In this document: piece after piece, positions 8,232 to 17,002 of the stretch
Numbering within the stretch: the stretch's first letter is position 1
How the letters are laid out: every line of letters starts with the position of its first letter
NCBI GenBank assembly: GCA_035273665.1
Contig: DATEOW010000164.1
Span: 1-30,602, forward strand
From: DATEEW01 sp035273665
GTDB lineage: Bacteria > Pseudomonadota > Gammaproteobacteria > Burkholderiales > SG8-39
Reading direction: 5' to 3'
DNA: 30,602 nt
Position numbers and translations under genes: made by a program
Notes under the pieces: generated by a model
Database searches by the model: none
Told to the model about the DNA's origin: nothing
Seen by the model: only the letters and a program-made list of their open reading frames with translations

Positions 8232-10571
8232 CTAACGCGTGATTTTCAATGCGTCAGGCGTGCCGCCTAGAGCGAGCGTGCCCCGTACGGGTCCGGCCGG
8301 CGTGCGCATTTCCGTGGCAATGCGACCATTGACGGCCTGCGGAGTAATTTCCGCATTGCCGTCCGCCTTAAATAAGCCGCCATCCAAAACCATATTTTTC
8401 AAGCTGAGCTTGCCTTTGTCCGCGCTCCCCTGCCCGCTAAGGGTCGAAAACGGCGTTTTGCCGCCGACAAACTGCGCTTCCCGCAAAGAACGCACGAGAT
8501 CGAAGCCGTTGATTTGCCCCTTCTCGATCTGAAAATTTCCGTTCAGCTTGGCTGCTTCCGCAAGTTTGCCCCACTGTGCCGAACGCATTTGAAACTGTCC
8601 GCTCCCTCGCAAGCGTCCGTCGAGCGCAGGGCTGAACTTGCTTGCATCGACTTGCGTCGCCTCGAGCTTGCCGTCCATGCTCCAGCCGTTCTGCCATGCG
8701 AGCGTTGCGCTTCCCTTCAACACGCCGTCGTAAAGGGCGGCGTCGAAGCTGTCGATACGGATATTCTCCGCGTCGACGAGGCCTCGAACATTGACTTCTT
8801 CCAAGGGCCACGGCAGCGGCAAGAGCGTTCGGATTGCCTTCGTCCGCAACTCGAATCGAGCGGACTGTCCCTGCCCCATGATGCGAGCGCTAAGAGAACC
8901 GGCGTCATCATGGAGATTGATCTCTCGCCGACCCGCCGCATCGGTACGCATTTCCCCCTGCAAGAGCGGTGAAGCAGGTTCCTCCAAGCGTAAGTTCTGT
9001 AATTTGATCTGCGAGGGCAACACGACGCCGTCCGGCATGCGGGTCCACAATAGCGCCGCGATAAACGCCGGTTTCGCCTGTACGTCTTTTATTTCCAGTG
9101 CGCGAAACACCGGCGCGTCGGCGAATAAACTGCCGAGCTGGGGCGTCGCGCGCAAATCGCCGATTTTAGCGACCTGCCCCACTTGAACGTCGCTGAGACG
9201 TAGATGCGGCAGTGGAAACAAAGCATAGGAAGCGTGCCCGATGGTGATGGGCACCCCTAATTTCGCGGCCGCGCTCCGAGCATAGCGCGTCGCATCCACC
9301 GGCACGATCGGCACCATGAGCACGGCGAGCCCTGCAAGAAGCAGAAGCATCAACCCCAAGCGAGGGGCGAGGCGGCTTCGACGGCCCCGGCGAATATCCT
9401 GGATGCGCGATGCGACCAAGGCTGTTTCGCGTTGCCGCTCTTTCACTCGTGCAACCGCACGCGCCTCCGCTTCGGCGATTTCGCGGGCGCGCTCTTCCTT
9501 GCGCGCCTTGGCGGCGAGCTCCGCCTGCGCCTTGGCTTTAGCGCGCTCTTCCTCGCGCGCTTTGCGGCGGGCCGCCTGCTCCTCGGTCTTTTGTTTGTTC
9601 TCGACAATGGGCGGTGGTGGCTCCGGCTCGGACTCGGACCCGGGCACTGCCTCGGCCTCTACCGCGTTGGCGTTGGCGTCGGCTTTCGCCGCAGCATCGC
9701 GCTGCGCCTTCGCATCGGCGGCAGCGCGTGACCGTTCCTCTGCCTCACGCTGCGCGTGATCTTGCGCTTCCTTCAAGGCACGTTCGGTGGCAGCGCGCCG
9801 ATCGAGCTCGTCACGCGCTCGCCGTTGCTTTTCTTCTTCGGTCCGTCGCGCCTGCTCGCGCGCCTCAGCTTCCCGATTTGCGCGCGCCTTTGCCATTTCG
9901 GCTTGCTGTCTGACGGCTTCTTCGCGTTGGCGTCGCTGCGCTTCGTCTTGGGCGCGGCGTTTATCTTCGGCTTCGCGCTTGCTGCGCTCGGCAGCGTCGC
10001 GCTCCGCCTTGGCGCGCATTTCCAGGCGAGCCTTTTCGGCTTCCGCATGCACGCGCTGTTCGGCCTCGCGTAAAGCAAGATCGGCACGAACACGGAAAGC
10101 CGCAAAGGGATCGACCGAGTCCGCCATCCCAACCGGCGCATGATTCGAAGCCGCCGCATTATTTTCCGCCGCACGTTCCTCACGTTCTTCACGGGCCTGT
10201 GCGGCCGCAGCGATCTCGCGCGCAATCGCATCAGCTTCCGCGTTTTGTTTCGCGGCGTCCTGCGCAGGATCCGGTGGAGGAAGCAAAGAAGCCACGCTCA
10301 ACGAGTGCGCTTGTGCACTCAACTGCGATAACGGCGAGAGGCTGGCGGGCGCGATGACGAATTCGCGCACGAGGCCGATCCGCATCAGCGTTGCCAGATG
10401 GGTGTTGAGCTTGGGTTCGGCAAGTTGGAGCTTTGCCTGGAGATCGCCTACCGTCGCTTTCCCATCGATCAAGGTCAGCACATTGCGCACGTCCCGACTC
10501 ACCAGGCTGGTCTTGCCTGCCGCTTCCATCAAGCCTTTGGCGGTTTTAGTGAGGACGATCTTGCGATCCAT
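8232..10571 (-). CDS. Winged-helix-like / long charged helix / AsmA-like one-pass membrane protein
   Basis: 779 residues with an unusual layout. Residues 1-75 resemble a small winged-helix or DUF4388-like module (VRNVLTLIDGKATVGDLQ, LNTHLATLMRIGLVREF). Residues ~110-395 are extremely rich in Ala, Glu, Arg and Lys and should form long charged helices or a coiled coil, broken by a Pro/Glu-rich stretch near 310-325. A basic patch (RRGRRSR) precedes one membrane helix at ~404-424. The rest (~425-779) is AsmA-like: beta-rich repeats such as LRLSDVQVGQV, GQFQMRSAQW and a final GTLALGGTPDALKI. Positive-inside topology puts the helical part in the cytoplasm and the AsmA part in the periplasm. AsmA-like proteins take part in lipid transport and outer-membrane homeostasis; the role here is unknown. 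purL follows 95 bp downstream with its own -10 box. No clear Shine-Dalgarno precedes the ATG. Confidence 0.85.
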   Translation of the reverse strand: MDRKIVLTKTAKGLMEAAGKTSLVSRDVRNVLTLIDGKATVGDLQAKLQLAEPKLNTHLATLMRIGLVREFVIAPASLSPLSQLSAQAHSLSVASLLPPPDPAQDAAKQNAEADAIAREIAAAAQAREEREERAAENNAAASNHAPVGMADSVDPFAAFRVRADLALREAEQRVHAEAEKARLEMRAKAERDAAERSKREAEDKRRAQDEAQRRQREEAVRQQAEMAKARANREAEAREQARRTEEEKQRRARDELDRRAATERALKEAQDHAQREAEERSRAAADAKAQRDAAAKADANANAVEAEAVPGSESEPEPPPPIVENKQKTEEQAARRKAREEERAKAKAQAELAAKARKEERAREIAEAEARAVARVKERQRETALVASRIQDIRRGRRSRLAPRLGLMLLLLAGLAVLMVPIVPVDATRYARSAAAKLGVPITIGHASYALFPLPHLRLSDVQVGQVAKIGDLRATPQLGSLFADAPVFRALEIKDVQAKPAFIAALLWTRMPDGVVLPSQIKLQNLRLEEPASPLLQGEMRTDAAGRREINLHDDAGSLSARIMGQGQSARFELRTKAIRTLLPLPWPLEEVNVRGLVDAENIRIDSFDAALYDGVLKGSATLAWQNGWSMDGKLEATQVDASKFSPALDGRLRGSGQFQMRSAQWGKLAEAAKLNGNFQIEKGQINGFDLVRSLREAQFVGGKTPFSTLSGQGSADKGKLSLKNMVLDGGLFKADGNAEITPQAVNGRIATEMRTPAGPVRGTLALGGTPDALKITR

Positions 10572-10662
10572 AATTTTTCGTGGCCGCTTTTATGTAGGAA
10601 TATGCGGCTCGCCGGTGCGAGCAAGGACGGGGCATCCTAGCACCCGACGCAAGCGGGATACG

Positions 10663-10676
10663 CGGGAATTTTCCCG
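10663..10676. repeat. Short inverted repeat in the AsmA-like/REC-EAL divergent region
   Basis: CGGGAA and TTCCCG flank two T residues in the 262-bp gap between the divergent genes. It could be a binding site or a small hairpin. Only the symmetry supports it. Confidence 0.3.
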
Positions 10677-10714
10677 TTGCGTCAGTTAGTTCCGCTTTTA
10701 ACCGTCGCTTGGCG

Positions 10715-10727
10715 ATGACGTCGTCAT
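10715..10727. promoter_or_regulatory. Palindrome ATGACG-T-CGTCAT upstream of the REC-EAL gene
   Basis: A perfect 6-bp palindrome with one central base, about 107 bp before the REC-EAL start. It is a candidate operator for a dimeric regulator; the bound protein is unknown. Confidence 0.35.
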
Positions 10728-10833
10728 TGCGGACCGACCGGCGTGTTAAAAAGTGCCGAAAGCTCGCGCAAGCGGAAGGGATTGCGCCACAATGCAGCGT
10801 CAATTGACGAGCGCTCAACCGAGGCAAAACAGG

Positions 10834-12021
10834 ATGGAACTCCAGTCGCTCCGGGTCATGGTGGTGGAAGATCAACCGATTCAACGGCAGATCGCTCTGC
10901 GCATGCTCGAGAGTATGGGACTCAAACAGGTTCTCGAAGCAGACAACGGCCAGTCCGCACTCACAAGGCTGACTGAACTCAACGAGCCCCTCGATATCAT
11001 CATCTGCGATCTGCACATGCCGGGGATGGATGGCGTCGAATTCATACGACATCTGGGTAGCCGCCAACTGGTCTCATCGCTCATTCTCGCCTCAGGCATG
11101 GAGCCGGCGTTGGTCGGCTCGGTAGAAGCAATGGCGCGCGTGCAAGGTCTCCAAGTCCTCGGGGCCTTGCAGAAACCGTTGAACTACGAGCGTCTACAGG
11201 AAATGTTGACGAAGTACATTCCGCATGCTCAGTCGGCGAAAGCGGCTGCTCGCGAAGCGCTGACCTATGAAGCGCTTCAGGACGGGATTCGAGATCGACG
11301 CATCGTCGCCTACTTTCAACCGAAAATCCGCGTCTCGGATGGGGCTTTCGCCGGCGCCGAAGCGCTCGCCCGTTGGGACCATCCGCAGTATGGCATCGTC
11401 GAACCGGCGGCTTTCATTCCCTGTGCCGAACAAAGCGAGCTGATCGAGCCGCTGACCTGGATTATGGTGGAGCGCACCATGGAACAATCGGTGATCTGGC
11501 ACCAGGCAGGGCACCGCTGGCCTTTGTCCGTCAATCTTTCCTTGAATCATTTGGAACAAGCCACTGTTGCAGACCGTATTGCCGCAATGGCGGAAGACTA
11601 TGGCATTCCGCCAGAGGACATCGTGCTCGAAGTCACCGAAAGTCTGGCTGCAATAAACCTCGCGCCGGTGCTGGGCAATCTCGCCCGATTGCGGATGAAG
11701 GGTTTCGGCGTGGCCATCGACGACTATGGCACCGGCTACTCATCGCTCGCGCAATTGTCCCGCATTCCCTTCACCGAATTGAAAATCGATCGATCCTTCG
11801 TCAACGGTGCGGCTTCGCGCACGACGCTGCGCGCCATTCTTGGCTCGAGCATTGAACTGGCGCGCCAATTGAAGCTGGATTCAGTCGCCGAGGGTGTCGA
11901 GACACAAGCCGATCTCTATTTGCTCAAGGAACTCGGCTGTGATCTTGCTCAAGGCTACCTCGTCGCGGAGCCGATGCCGGCCGCGGCGCTCGAAGAGTGG
12001 ATCACCAAGCGGATGCGTTGA
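10834..12021 (+). CDS. Response regulator with EAL domain (c-di-GMP phosphodiesterase)
   Basis: 395 residues from the ATG at 10834, chosen for its GAGG ribosome site and because the receiver domain begins right after it. The upstream in-frame starts at 10753 and 10792 lack one. Residues 5-125 form a REC domain with acidic pocket VVEDQ, phospho-acceptor D59 in IICDLHMPGMDG and K114 in LQKPL. Residues ~145-395 form an EAL domain with all catalytic residues in place: E177 (AEALARW), N234 (VNLSLN), E266 (LEVTES), D296-D297 (IDDYGTGYSSL), K317 (LKIDRS), E353 (AEGVE) and Q373 (AQGYLVAEP). It should hydrolyse c-di-GMP to pGpG under phosphorylation control. No histidine kinase is adjacent. It is convergent with the 5-oxoprolinase gene across an 11-bp gap with no terminator. 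Confidence 0.94.
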   Translation: MELQSLRVMVVEDQPIQRQIALRMLESMGLKQVLEADNGQSALTRLTELNEPLDIIICDLHMPGMDGVEFIRHLGSRQLVSSLILASGMEPALVGSVEAMARVQGLQVLGALQKPLNYERLQEMLTKYIPHAQSAKAAAREALTYEALQDGIRDRRIVAYFQPKIRVSDGAFAGAEALARWDHPQYGIVEPAAFIPCAEQSELIEPLTWIMVERTMEQSVIWHQAGHRWPLSVNLSLNHLEQATVADRIAAMAEDYGIPPEDIVLEVTESLAAINLAPVLGNLARLRMKGFGVAIDDYGTGYSSLAQLSRIPFTELKIDRSFVNGAASRTTLRAILGSSIELARQLKLDSVAEGVETQADLYLLKELGCDLAQGYLVAEPMPAAALEEWITKRMR

Positions 12022-12032
12022 ACGCCGCCGGT

Positions 12033-15000
12033 TCATTCACTCATTCCGAAGCCGCCCCCGCCAGGAGTCTCGATGACGAATATGTCATCGCAACCCAATA
12101 CGACTGTTGCACACGACTCCAAGCGAGTCGTGGCGCCGTCATGATGGTCGATACGATTCACCCCCGGCATGCCCGCTTCCCCCCCAGCCAGTCCATGCGG
12201 CGCGATACGTCTTCTGTTGGAAAGGATGGAAGCCGTCATAGGCTCCAAAAAACGTATACGTCTGATGACCCCGTCACCGCCGCGCCATCGACCCTCACCT
12301 CCGGAACCTTTGCGGATCGCAAAGTCTTCGAGCAATACGGGATAGCGCCACTCGAGTACTTCGGGATCGGTGAGCCTTGAGTTGGTCATATGTGTCTGCA
12401 CGGCGGACGCGCCGTCGTATCCTTCGCCCGCGCCCGCGCCTCCCGCAATGGTTTCGTAATATTGATAACGCTCATTACCGAAAGTGAAGTTGTTCATCGT
12501 CCCTTGCGATGCGGCCATGCATCCCAATGCGCCGTAGAGCGCATCGGTAATACATTGCGAGGTTTCGACATTGCCCGCCACCACCGCAGCAGGAAATTCG
12601 GGCTGCAGCATTGAAGCCTCCGGGATGATCAGCTCGATCGGTCGCAAGCATCCCGCGTTAAGGGGAATATCGGCATCGATCAAGCTGCGGAAGACATACA
12701 GCACTGCGGCACGACAGATGGCGGACGGCGCATTGAAGTTGTCCTGCAATTGCGCTGAACTGCCGGTGAAGTCGATCACTGCGCTCCGCGTTTCGCGCTT
12801 CACCCTGATGGCCACACGTATACGCGCGCCGTTGTCCATCTCACACTCGAACTCACCGTCATGGAGCTGATCGATGACGCGCCGCACCGCCGCTTCCGCA
12901 TTGTCCTGCACATGCTTCATATAGGCATGCACAACGCCTAAGCCATATTGCGCAACGGTTTTTCGCAATTCTCGAACGCCTTGCTCGTTCGCGGCCACCA
13001 TTGCGCGCAAATCACCCAGGTTCTGCGCGGCGTTTCGTGCGGGATAAGGCCCGGAAGTCAGCAATGCAATGGTCTCGGTCTCGCGAAAACGCCCTTCCCG
13101 GACCAGCAGAAAGTTGTCGATCAATACACCCTCTTCCTCAATGCGCTTTGAATCGGAAGGCATCGAACCCGGCGTGATTCCTCCCACATCCGCGTGATGA
13201 CCACGAGAGGCGACATAAAACTCCACACCAAGGCCTTGCTCGTTGAATACCGGAGTCACCACTGTGATATCGGGCAAATGCGTACCGCCGTTGTACGGTG
13301 CGTTCAGCATATACACATCGCCCGGCTTCATCGATGCGGCTTGTTTCCGAATCACCGCAGCGACCGACTCACTCATTGAACCCAGATGGACGGGGACGTG
13401 CGGGGCATTTGCGACCAACTGTCCCTGCGCATCGAAGACTGCGCAAGAGAAATCCAGCCGTTCCTTGATGTTGACTGAAATAGCCGTGTTGGCGAGACGC
13501 AGCCCCATTTGTTCGGCAATCGCCATGAATAAATTACTGAACACTTCGAGCATTACAGGATCGACCGCCTCGCTCACAGGCATCGTCGCGGCCTCTTCCA
13601 AACGTGTCAGAACGAGATGACCGGCAGCGGCCTGCTCCGCACGCCAACCCGGCTCGACCACCGTGGTGGCATTCGCTTCGACGATGAGTGCAGGACCGTC
13701 AATGCGCTGCTCAGCGCAAAGACTGTCGCGCTGCCATATCGGTGCATTGCGCCATTGGCCTTTCGTGAACACTTTTCCCGTGTCAGGCGGGCTATCACGA
13801 TGGCTTCGGAGCGATAGCGCGGGGGTTTCTCCTTCGTCCGCGAATGCTTCGACGGAAATCGCTTCGACCACCAGTGCGCGGTCAGGCATAAGCAAGGCGT
13901 AACGCTGTTTGTACGCCCGTTCAAATGCATCGCGCATCGCCTCGATCGAAGCATGCAGTACCGGCAACGCGGTATCGGTGCCTACATAACGGAGATGCAC
14001 CCGTTCCATGACCCGGCTGTGCCGGATACCTTGCTGTTTCAGTTCGTCTTGGGCGCTTTCTGCAAGGGCGTGTAGCGCGCTTGCGATTTCTTCGGCACGT
14101 TCGGCGTCTAAGGCCAACTCGATCGCACGCTCTCGCATCGTGCTCACCGCGGCGCGCCCCATCCCATAAGCGGACAACACCCCGGCGAGCGGATGGATAA
14201 AAATCGTCCGCATCCCCAATGCAGCGGCGACCAGACACGCATGCTGGCCCCCGGCGCCGCCGAAGCAGCACAATGTGTAACGGCTGACGTCATAGCCACG
14301 CTGCACGGAAACATGTCGAATCGCATTCGCCATGTTCGACACTGCGACTTCAATAAACCCCTCTGCGACCGCTTCAGGCGTACGGACATCACCCGTGGCG
14401 TTGGCTATTTCCCTCGCCAATTCGCTAAAGCGGCTCCGCACGACGTCGCCGTCCAAGGTCTCGTCACTCATCGCACCAAAGACCGCCGGAAAATAACGTG
14501 GCGCGATCTTCCCGAGCATGAGATTGCAATCGGTGATCGTAAGCGGACCACCGCGCCGGTAACTCGCCGGGCCGGGATTTGCGCCGGCAGAATCCGGACC
14601 GACGCGATAACGAGCGCCGTCGAAATGCAAAATCGAACCACCCCCCGCGGCAACAGTGTGAATGCTCATCATGGGCACACGCATTCTTATTCCCGCCACC
14701 TGGGTTTCAAACGCGCGCTCCAAGTCGCTCAAGTCCTTTCCGGCGAAATGCGACACGTCGGTGGAAGTGCCCCCCATGTCGAAGCCGATAATGCGATCGA
14801 AACCTGCGGCGAGCGAAGTGCTCACCGCACCGACGATTCCGCCGGCGGGGCCTGAAAGAATCGCATCCTTCCCTTGGAACCGATCCGCACGCACCAGGCC
14901 CCCGTTCGATTGCATGAAATAAAGCGGAACACCCGGAAGCGCGTCAGCGATTGTGTCGACGTAACGGCGCAACACCGGAGACAGATACGCGTCGACTACC

Positions 15001-15626
15001 GTCGTGTCCCCGCGCGACACGAGCTTCATCAGTGGCGACACTTCGTGCGAAACGGAGATCTGTTGAAAACCGAGTTGCCGCGCGATATCCGCTACCGCGC
15101 ATTCGTGGGCGGAATATCGGTAGGCATGCATGAACACGATCGCGACGCTGCGGAAACCTTTTTCATAGGCTGTACGCAAATCACGACACGTCGCTGCAAC
15201 GTCCAGCGGAACGACCACCTCGCCATGTGCGCCGATCCGTTCATCGACTTCTACGACGGCACTGTGCAGTAGCTCAGGCAACACGATCTGCCGGGCGAAA
15301 ATCTTTGGACGATTTTGATAAGCGATGCGCAAAGCATCGCGGAATCCACGCGTGATGCACAGCAGCGTCGGTTCGCCTTTGCGCTCGAGCAGCGCATTGG
15401 TTGCGACGGTTGTGCCCATCTTGACCGCCGCGATGCGTTCCGCAGGAATCGCGGCTTCGCTCGAAAGCCCCATGAGGTGACGAATGCCCGCAAGCGCGGC
15501 GTCCGCATACTGCTCAGGGCAGTCGGATAAAAGCTTGTGCGTGCTTAAACTACCGTCGGGAGAGCACGCAACGATATCGGTGAAAGTTCCGCCCCGGTCG
15601 ATCCAGAATTGCCAGCGTGGCTGCAT
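12033..15626 (-). CDS. Fused HyuA-HyuB hydantoinase/5-oxoprolinase (ATP-hydrolysing)
   Basis: 1197 residues, the size of full-length 5-oxoprolinases. The N-terminal half is HyuA-like: IDRGGTFTDIVA (residues 9-20), MGTTVATNALLERKG, GPAGGIVGA and GFDMGGTSTDVS, all ATP-handling motifs of the actin/Hsp70-like fold. From about residue 680 the HyuB half begins (DPVMLEVFSNLFMAIAEQMG) and ends with the typical glycine-rich TPGGGGFG. The family opens cyclic amides, turning 5-oxoproline into glutamate or N-methylhydantoin into the carbamoyl acid, with ATP. Full fusion favours 5-oxoprolinase, but the substrate is inferred. It is divergent from dadA with 84 bp between starts, suggesting joint control of amino-acid salvage. 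A TACAAT box sits 6 nt before the ATG, so the mRNA may be leaderless. Confidence 0.9.
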   Translation of the reverse strand: MQPRWQFWIDRGGTFTDIVACSPDGSLSTHKLLSDCPEQYADAALAGIRHLMGLSSEAAIPAERIAAVKMGTTVATNALLERKGEPTLLCITRGFRDALRIAYQNRPKIFARQIVLPELLHSAVVEVDERIGAHGEVVVPLDVAATCRDLRTAYEKGFRSVAIVFMHAYRYSAHECAVADIARQLGFQQISVSHEVSPLMKLVSRGDTTVVDAYLSPVLRRYVDTIADALPGVPLYFMQSNGGLVRADRFQGKDAILSGPAGGIVGAVSTSLAAGFDRIIGFDMGGTSTDVSHFAGKDLSDLERAFETQVAGIRMRVPMMSIHTVAAGGGSILHFDGARYRVGPDSAGANPGPASYRRGGPLTITDCNLMLGKIAPRYFPAVFGAMSDETLDGDVVRSRFSELAREIANATGDVRTPEAVAEGFIEVAVSNMANAIRHVSVQRGYDVSRYTLCCFGGAGGQHACLVAAALGMRTIFIHPLAGVLSAYGMGRAAVSTMRERAIELALDAERAEEIASALHALAESAQDELKQQGIRHSRVMERVHLRYVGTDTALPVLHASIEAMRDAFERAYKQRYALLMPDRALVVEAISVEAFADEGETPALSLRSHRDSPPDTGKVFTKGQWRNAPIWQRDSLCAEQRIDGPALIVEANATTVVEPGWRAEQAAAGHLVLTRLEEAATMPVSEAVDPVMLEVFSNLFMAIAEQMGLRLANTAISVNIKERLDFSCAVFDAQGQLVANAPHVPVHLGSMSESVAAVIRKQAASMKPGDVYMLNAPYNGGTHLPDITVVTPVFNEQGLGVEFYVASRGHHADVGGITPGSMPSDSKRIEEEGVLIDNFLLVREGRFRETETIALLTSGPYPARNAAQNLGDLRAMVAANEQGVRELRKTVAQYGLGVVHAYMKHVQDNAEAAVRRVIDQLHDGEFECEMDNGARIRVAIRVKRETRSAVIDFTGSSAQLQDNFNAPSAICRAAVLYVFRSLIDADIPLNAGCLRPIELIIPEASMLQPEFPAAVVAGNVETSQCITDALYGALGCMAASQGTMNNFTFGNERYQYYETIAGGAGAGEGYDGASAVQTHMTNSRLTDPEVLEWRYPVLLEDFAIRKGSGGEGRWRGGDGVIRRIRFLEPMTASILSNRRRIAPHGLAGGEAGMPGVNRIDHHDGATTRLESCATVVLGCDDIFVIETPGGGGFGMSE

Positions 15627-15632
15627 GCTTCG

Positions 15633-15662
15633 ATTGTACGAGGATGTTCATGTTGACGTCAT
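15633..15662 (-). promoter_or_regulatory. Candidate promoter for the 5-oxoprolinase gene
   Basis: On the minus strand, ATGACG (15662-15657) and TACAAT (15638-15633) are 18 nt apart. The -10 ends only 6 nt before the ATG. The -35 overlaps the TGACGTCA palindrome shared with the dadA side. Confidence 0.45.
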
Positions 15663-15682
15663 AGCCTGCCGTCTGACACACT
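15653..15682 (+). promoter_or_regulatory. Candidate promoter for dadA
   Basis: TTGACG (15653-15658) and CACACT (15677-15682) are 18 nt apart, about 28 nt before the dadA start. The -35 overlaps the same palindrome as the opposite promoter. Confidence 0.4.
15654..15661. promoter_or_regulatory. TGACGTCA palindrome between divergent oxoprolinase and dadA
   Basis: A perfect 8-bp palindrome lying inside the -35 candidates of both divergent promoters. A regulator bound here could block or control both genes together. Confidence 0.4.
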
Positions 15683-15710
15683 CGCCGCGCCCTTTCCTCT
15701 CAAGGCACGG

Positions 15711-16979
15711 ATGAAGGTACTTGTTCTAGGTGCGGGCGTCGTGGGAGTCACCACTGCGCACTATCTCGCACATGACGGCCACGAGGTGTCGGTTGTCGAT
15801 CGGCAGCCCGGACCGGCGATGGAAGCCAGCGCGGGCAACGGCGGCGAAGTCGCGCCGAGTACGGCTCTGCCTTGGGCCGCGCCCGGCATGCGTTACCGCT
15901 TGCTCAAAGCGTTGTTGCGAAGAGACCCGGGCTTGCGCGTGAAATTGCGCCTGGATCCCGCCCTGCTACGCTGGCTACGCGCGTGGGCACGCCAATGCAA
16001 TCTCGCCAGTTTTCACATCAACGCGTTGCGCATGCAACGTCTCGCCTCCTACAGCTTGAATTGCTTGCAGGCACTGCGGCGAAGTACCGGCATCGATTAC
16101 AACCATACGGCCGACGGCATTCTGCAAATTCTGCGCACACATAAAGAATTGCAAGCCGCGCTGCGCCGCCTACCCCTGTACGAAGAACTCGGAACGCCGT
16201 ATACCGTGCTCGATCCGCAGGCCTGCGTTGCAGTCGATCCGGCGCTCGAGTTTGCTTGGAGCCGTTTCGCCGGCGGCCTATATCTGCCGATGAACGAGAC
16301 AGGCGATTGCGGCACCTTCACTCGAAAGCTTGCGGAACTCGCCGTCGGTCGCGGCGTGAGTTTTCGGTACAACACGCAGGTCAAAGCGATCCATGCACAT
16401 AACGGCGCGATCAGCGGCGTAGAAACCGACGCGGGTTTGTTGCAAGCAGATCGGTATGTGCTTGCCTTGGCGCAAGGGGCGCCGACGCTGCTGCGGTCGC
16501 TCGGCATTACAGCGCCTTTGCAAACGGTGAGTGGTCATTCGGTCACCTTGCCCGTCGCAAATCCGGCGCGCGCGCCCTGCGCAGGGGTGATGGATATGCG
16601 CAATGAGATCGCCATAACCCGCTTGGGCAACTCCGTGCGCATCTCAGGAGGCGCTGAGTTGGGCGCCGCGACACGACTCCGCCCCGACCGGGGGCGGCGC
16701 CTTATGGAAGCGTTCAACGAGCTGTATCCCTATGCTGCGGATCTTAGCCAACCGGTGCATTGGAGCGGCTGCTCGTTGAGCACACCGGATGGTCCGCCCA
16801 TTTTAGGCGCCACTCCCTATGTGAATCTTCTCCTCAACATTGCCCACGGTTCGCAAGGTTGGACCATGGCCAACGGCTCGGCCCGCATCATCAGCGACCT
16901 CATTGCCGCCCGCAGCACCGAAATCGATCTCGACGGCTTGACGTTGACGCGCTTCGGCCATACCGGGCGCGGTTTGTAG
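15711..16979 (+). CDS. dadA: D-amino acid dehydrogenase, FAD-dependent (DadA family)
   Basis: 422 residues, near the usual ~430 of DadA. The N-terminus has the FAD dinucleotide fold MKVLVLGAGVVGVTTAHYLA with the acidic ribose-binding end VVDRQ. A family block follows (ASAGNGGEVAPSTALPWAAPG), and the C-terminus carries DGPPILGATPYVNLLLNIAHGSQGWTMANGSA, a variant of the HGTLGWTMACGS consensus. DadA oxidises D-amino acids to keto acids and ammonia at the inner membrane and feeds electrons to the respiratory chain. The ATG at 15711 has AAGG about 5 nt before it. The gene is divergent from the 5-oxoprolinase gene. The substrate preference cannot be read from sequence, and other DAO-family oxidases are possible. 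Confidence 0.85.
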   Translation: MKVLVLGAGVVGVTTAHYLAHDGHEVSVVDRQPGPAMEASAGNGGEVAPSTALPWAAPGMRYRLLKALLRRDPGLRVKLRLDPALLRWLRAWARQCNLASFHINALRMQRLASYSLNCLQALRRSTGIDYNHTADGILQILRTHKELQAALRRLPLYEELGTPYTVLDPQACVAVDPALEFAWSRFAGGLYLPMNETGDCGTFTRKLAELAVGRGVSFRYNTQVKAIHAHNGAISGVETDAGLLQADRYVLALAQGAPTLLRSLGITAPLQTVSGHSVTLPVANPARAPCAGVMDMRNEIAITRLGNSVRISGGAELGAATRLRPDRGRRLMEAFNELYPYAADLSQPVHWSGCSLSTPDGPPILGATPYVNLLLNIAHGSQGWTMANGSARIISDLIAARSTEIDLDGLTLTRFGHTGRGL

Positions 16980-16990
16980 CCCAAGCCCGT

Positions 16991-16996
16991 TACACT
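16991..16996 (+). promoter_or_regulatory. -10-like box 6 nt before the nnr start
   Basis: TACACT ends 6 nt before the nnr ATG, which has no Shine-Dalgarno. No good -35 is visible. If functional, it would give a leaderless transcript. Confidence 0.35.
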
Positions 16997-17002
16997 GCGC
17001 CC

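Noticed and set aside
9432..10143. Plus-strand frames opposite the helical region
   Set aside because: They are low-complexity mirror images of the Glu/Arg/Ala codons on the real strand.
9430..10150. Possible simple-sequence repeat or CRISPR-like array in the Ala/Glu/Arg-rich region
   Set aside because: The repetition comes from codon use in a charged helix; units vary in sequence and spacing, and there are no constant repeats with unique spacers.
12033..15626. Two separate genes hyuA and hyuB joined by a sequencing error
   Set aside because: The frame is continuous, the linker reads normally, and the length equals that of known fused 5-oxoprolinases.
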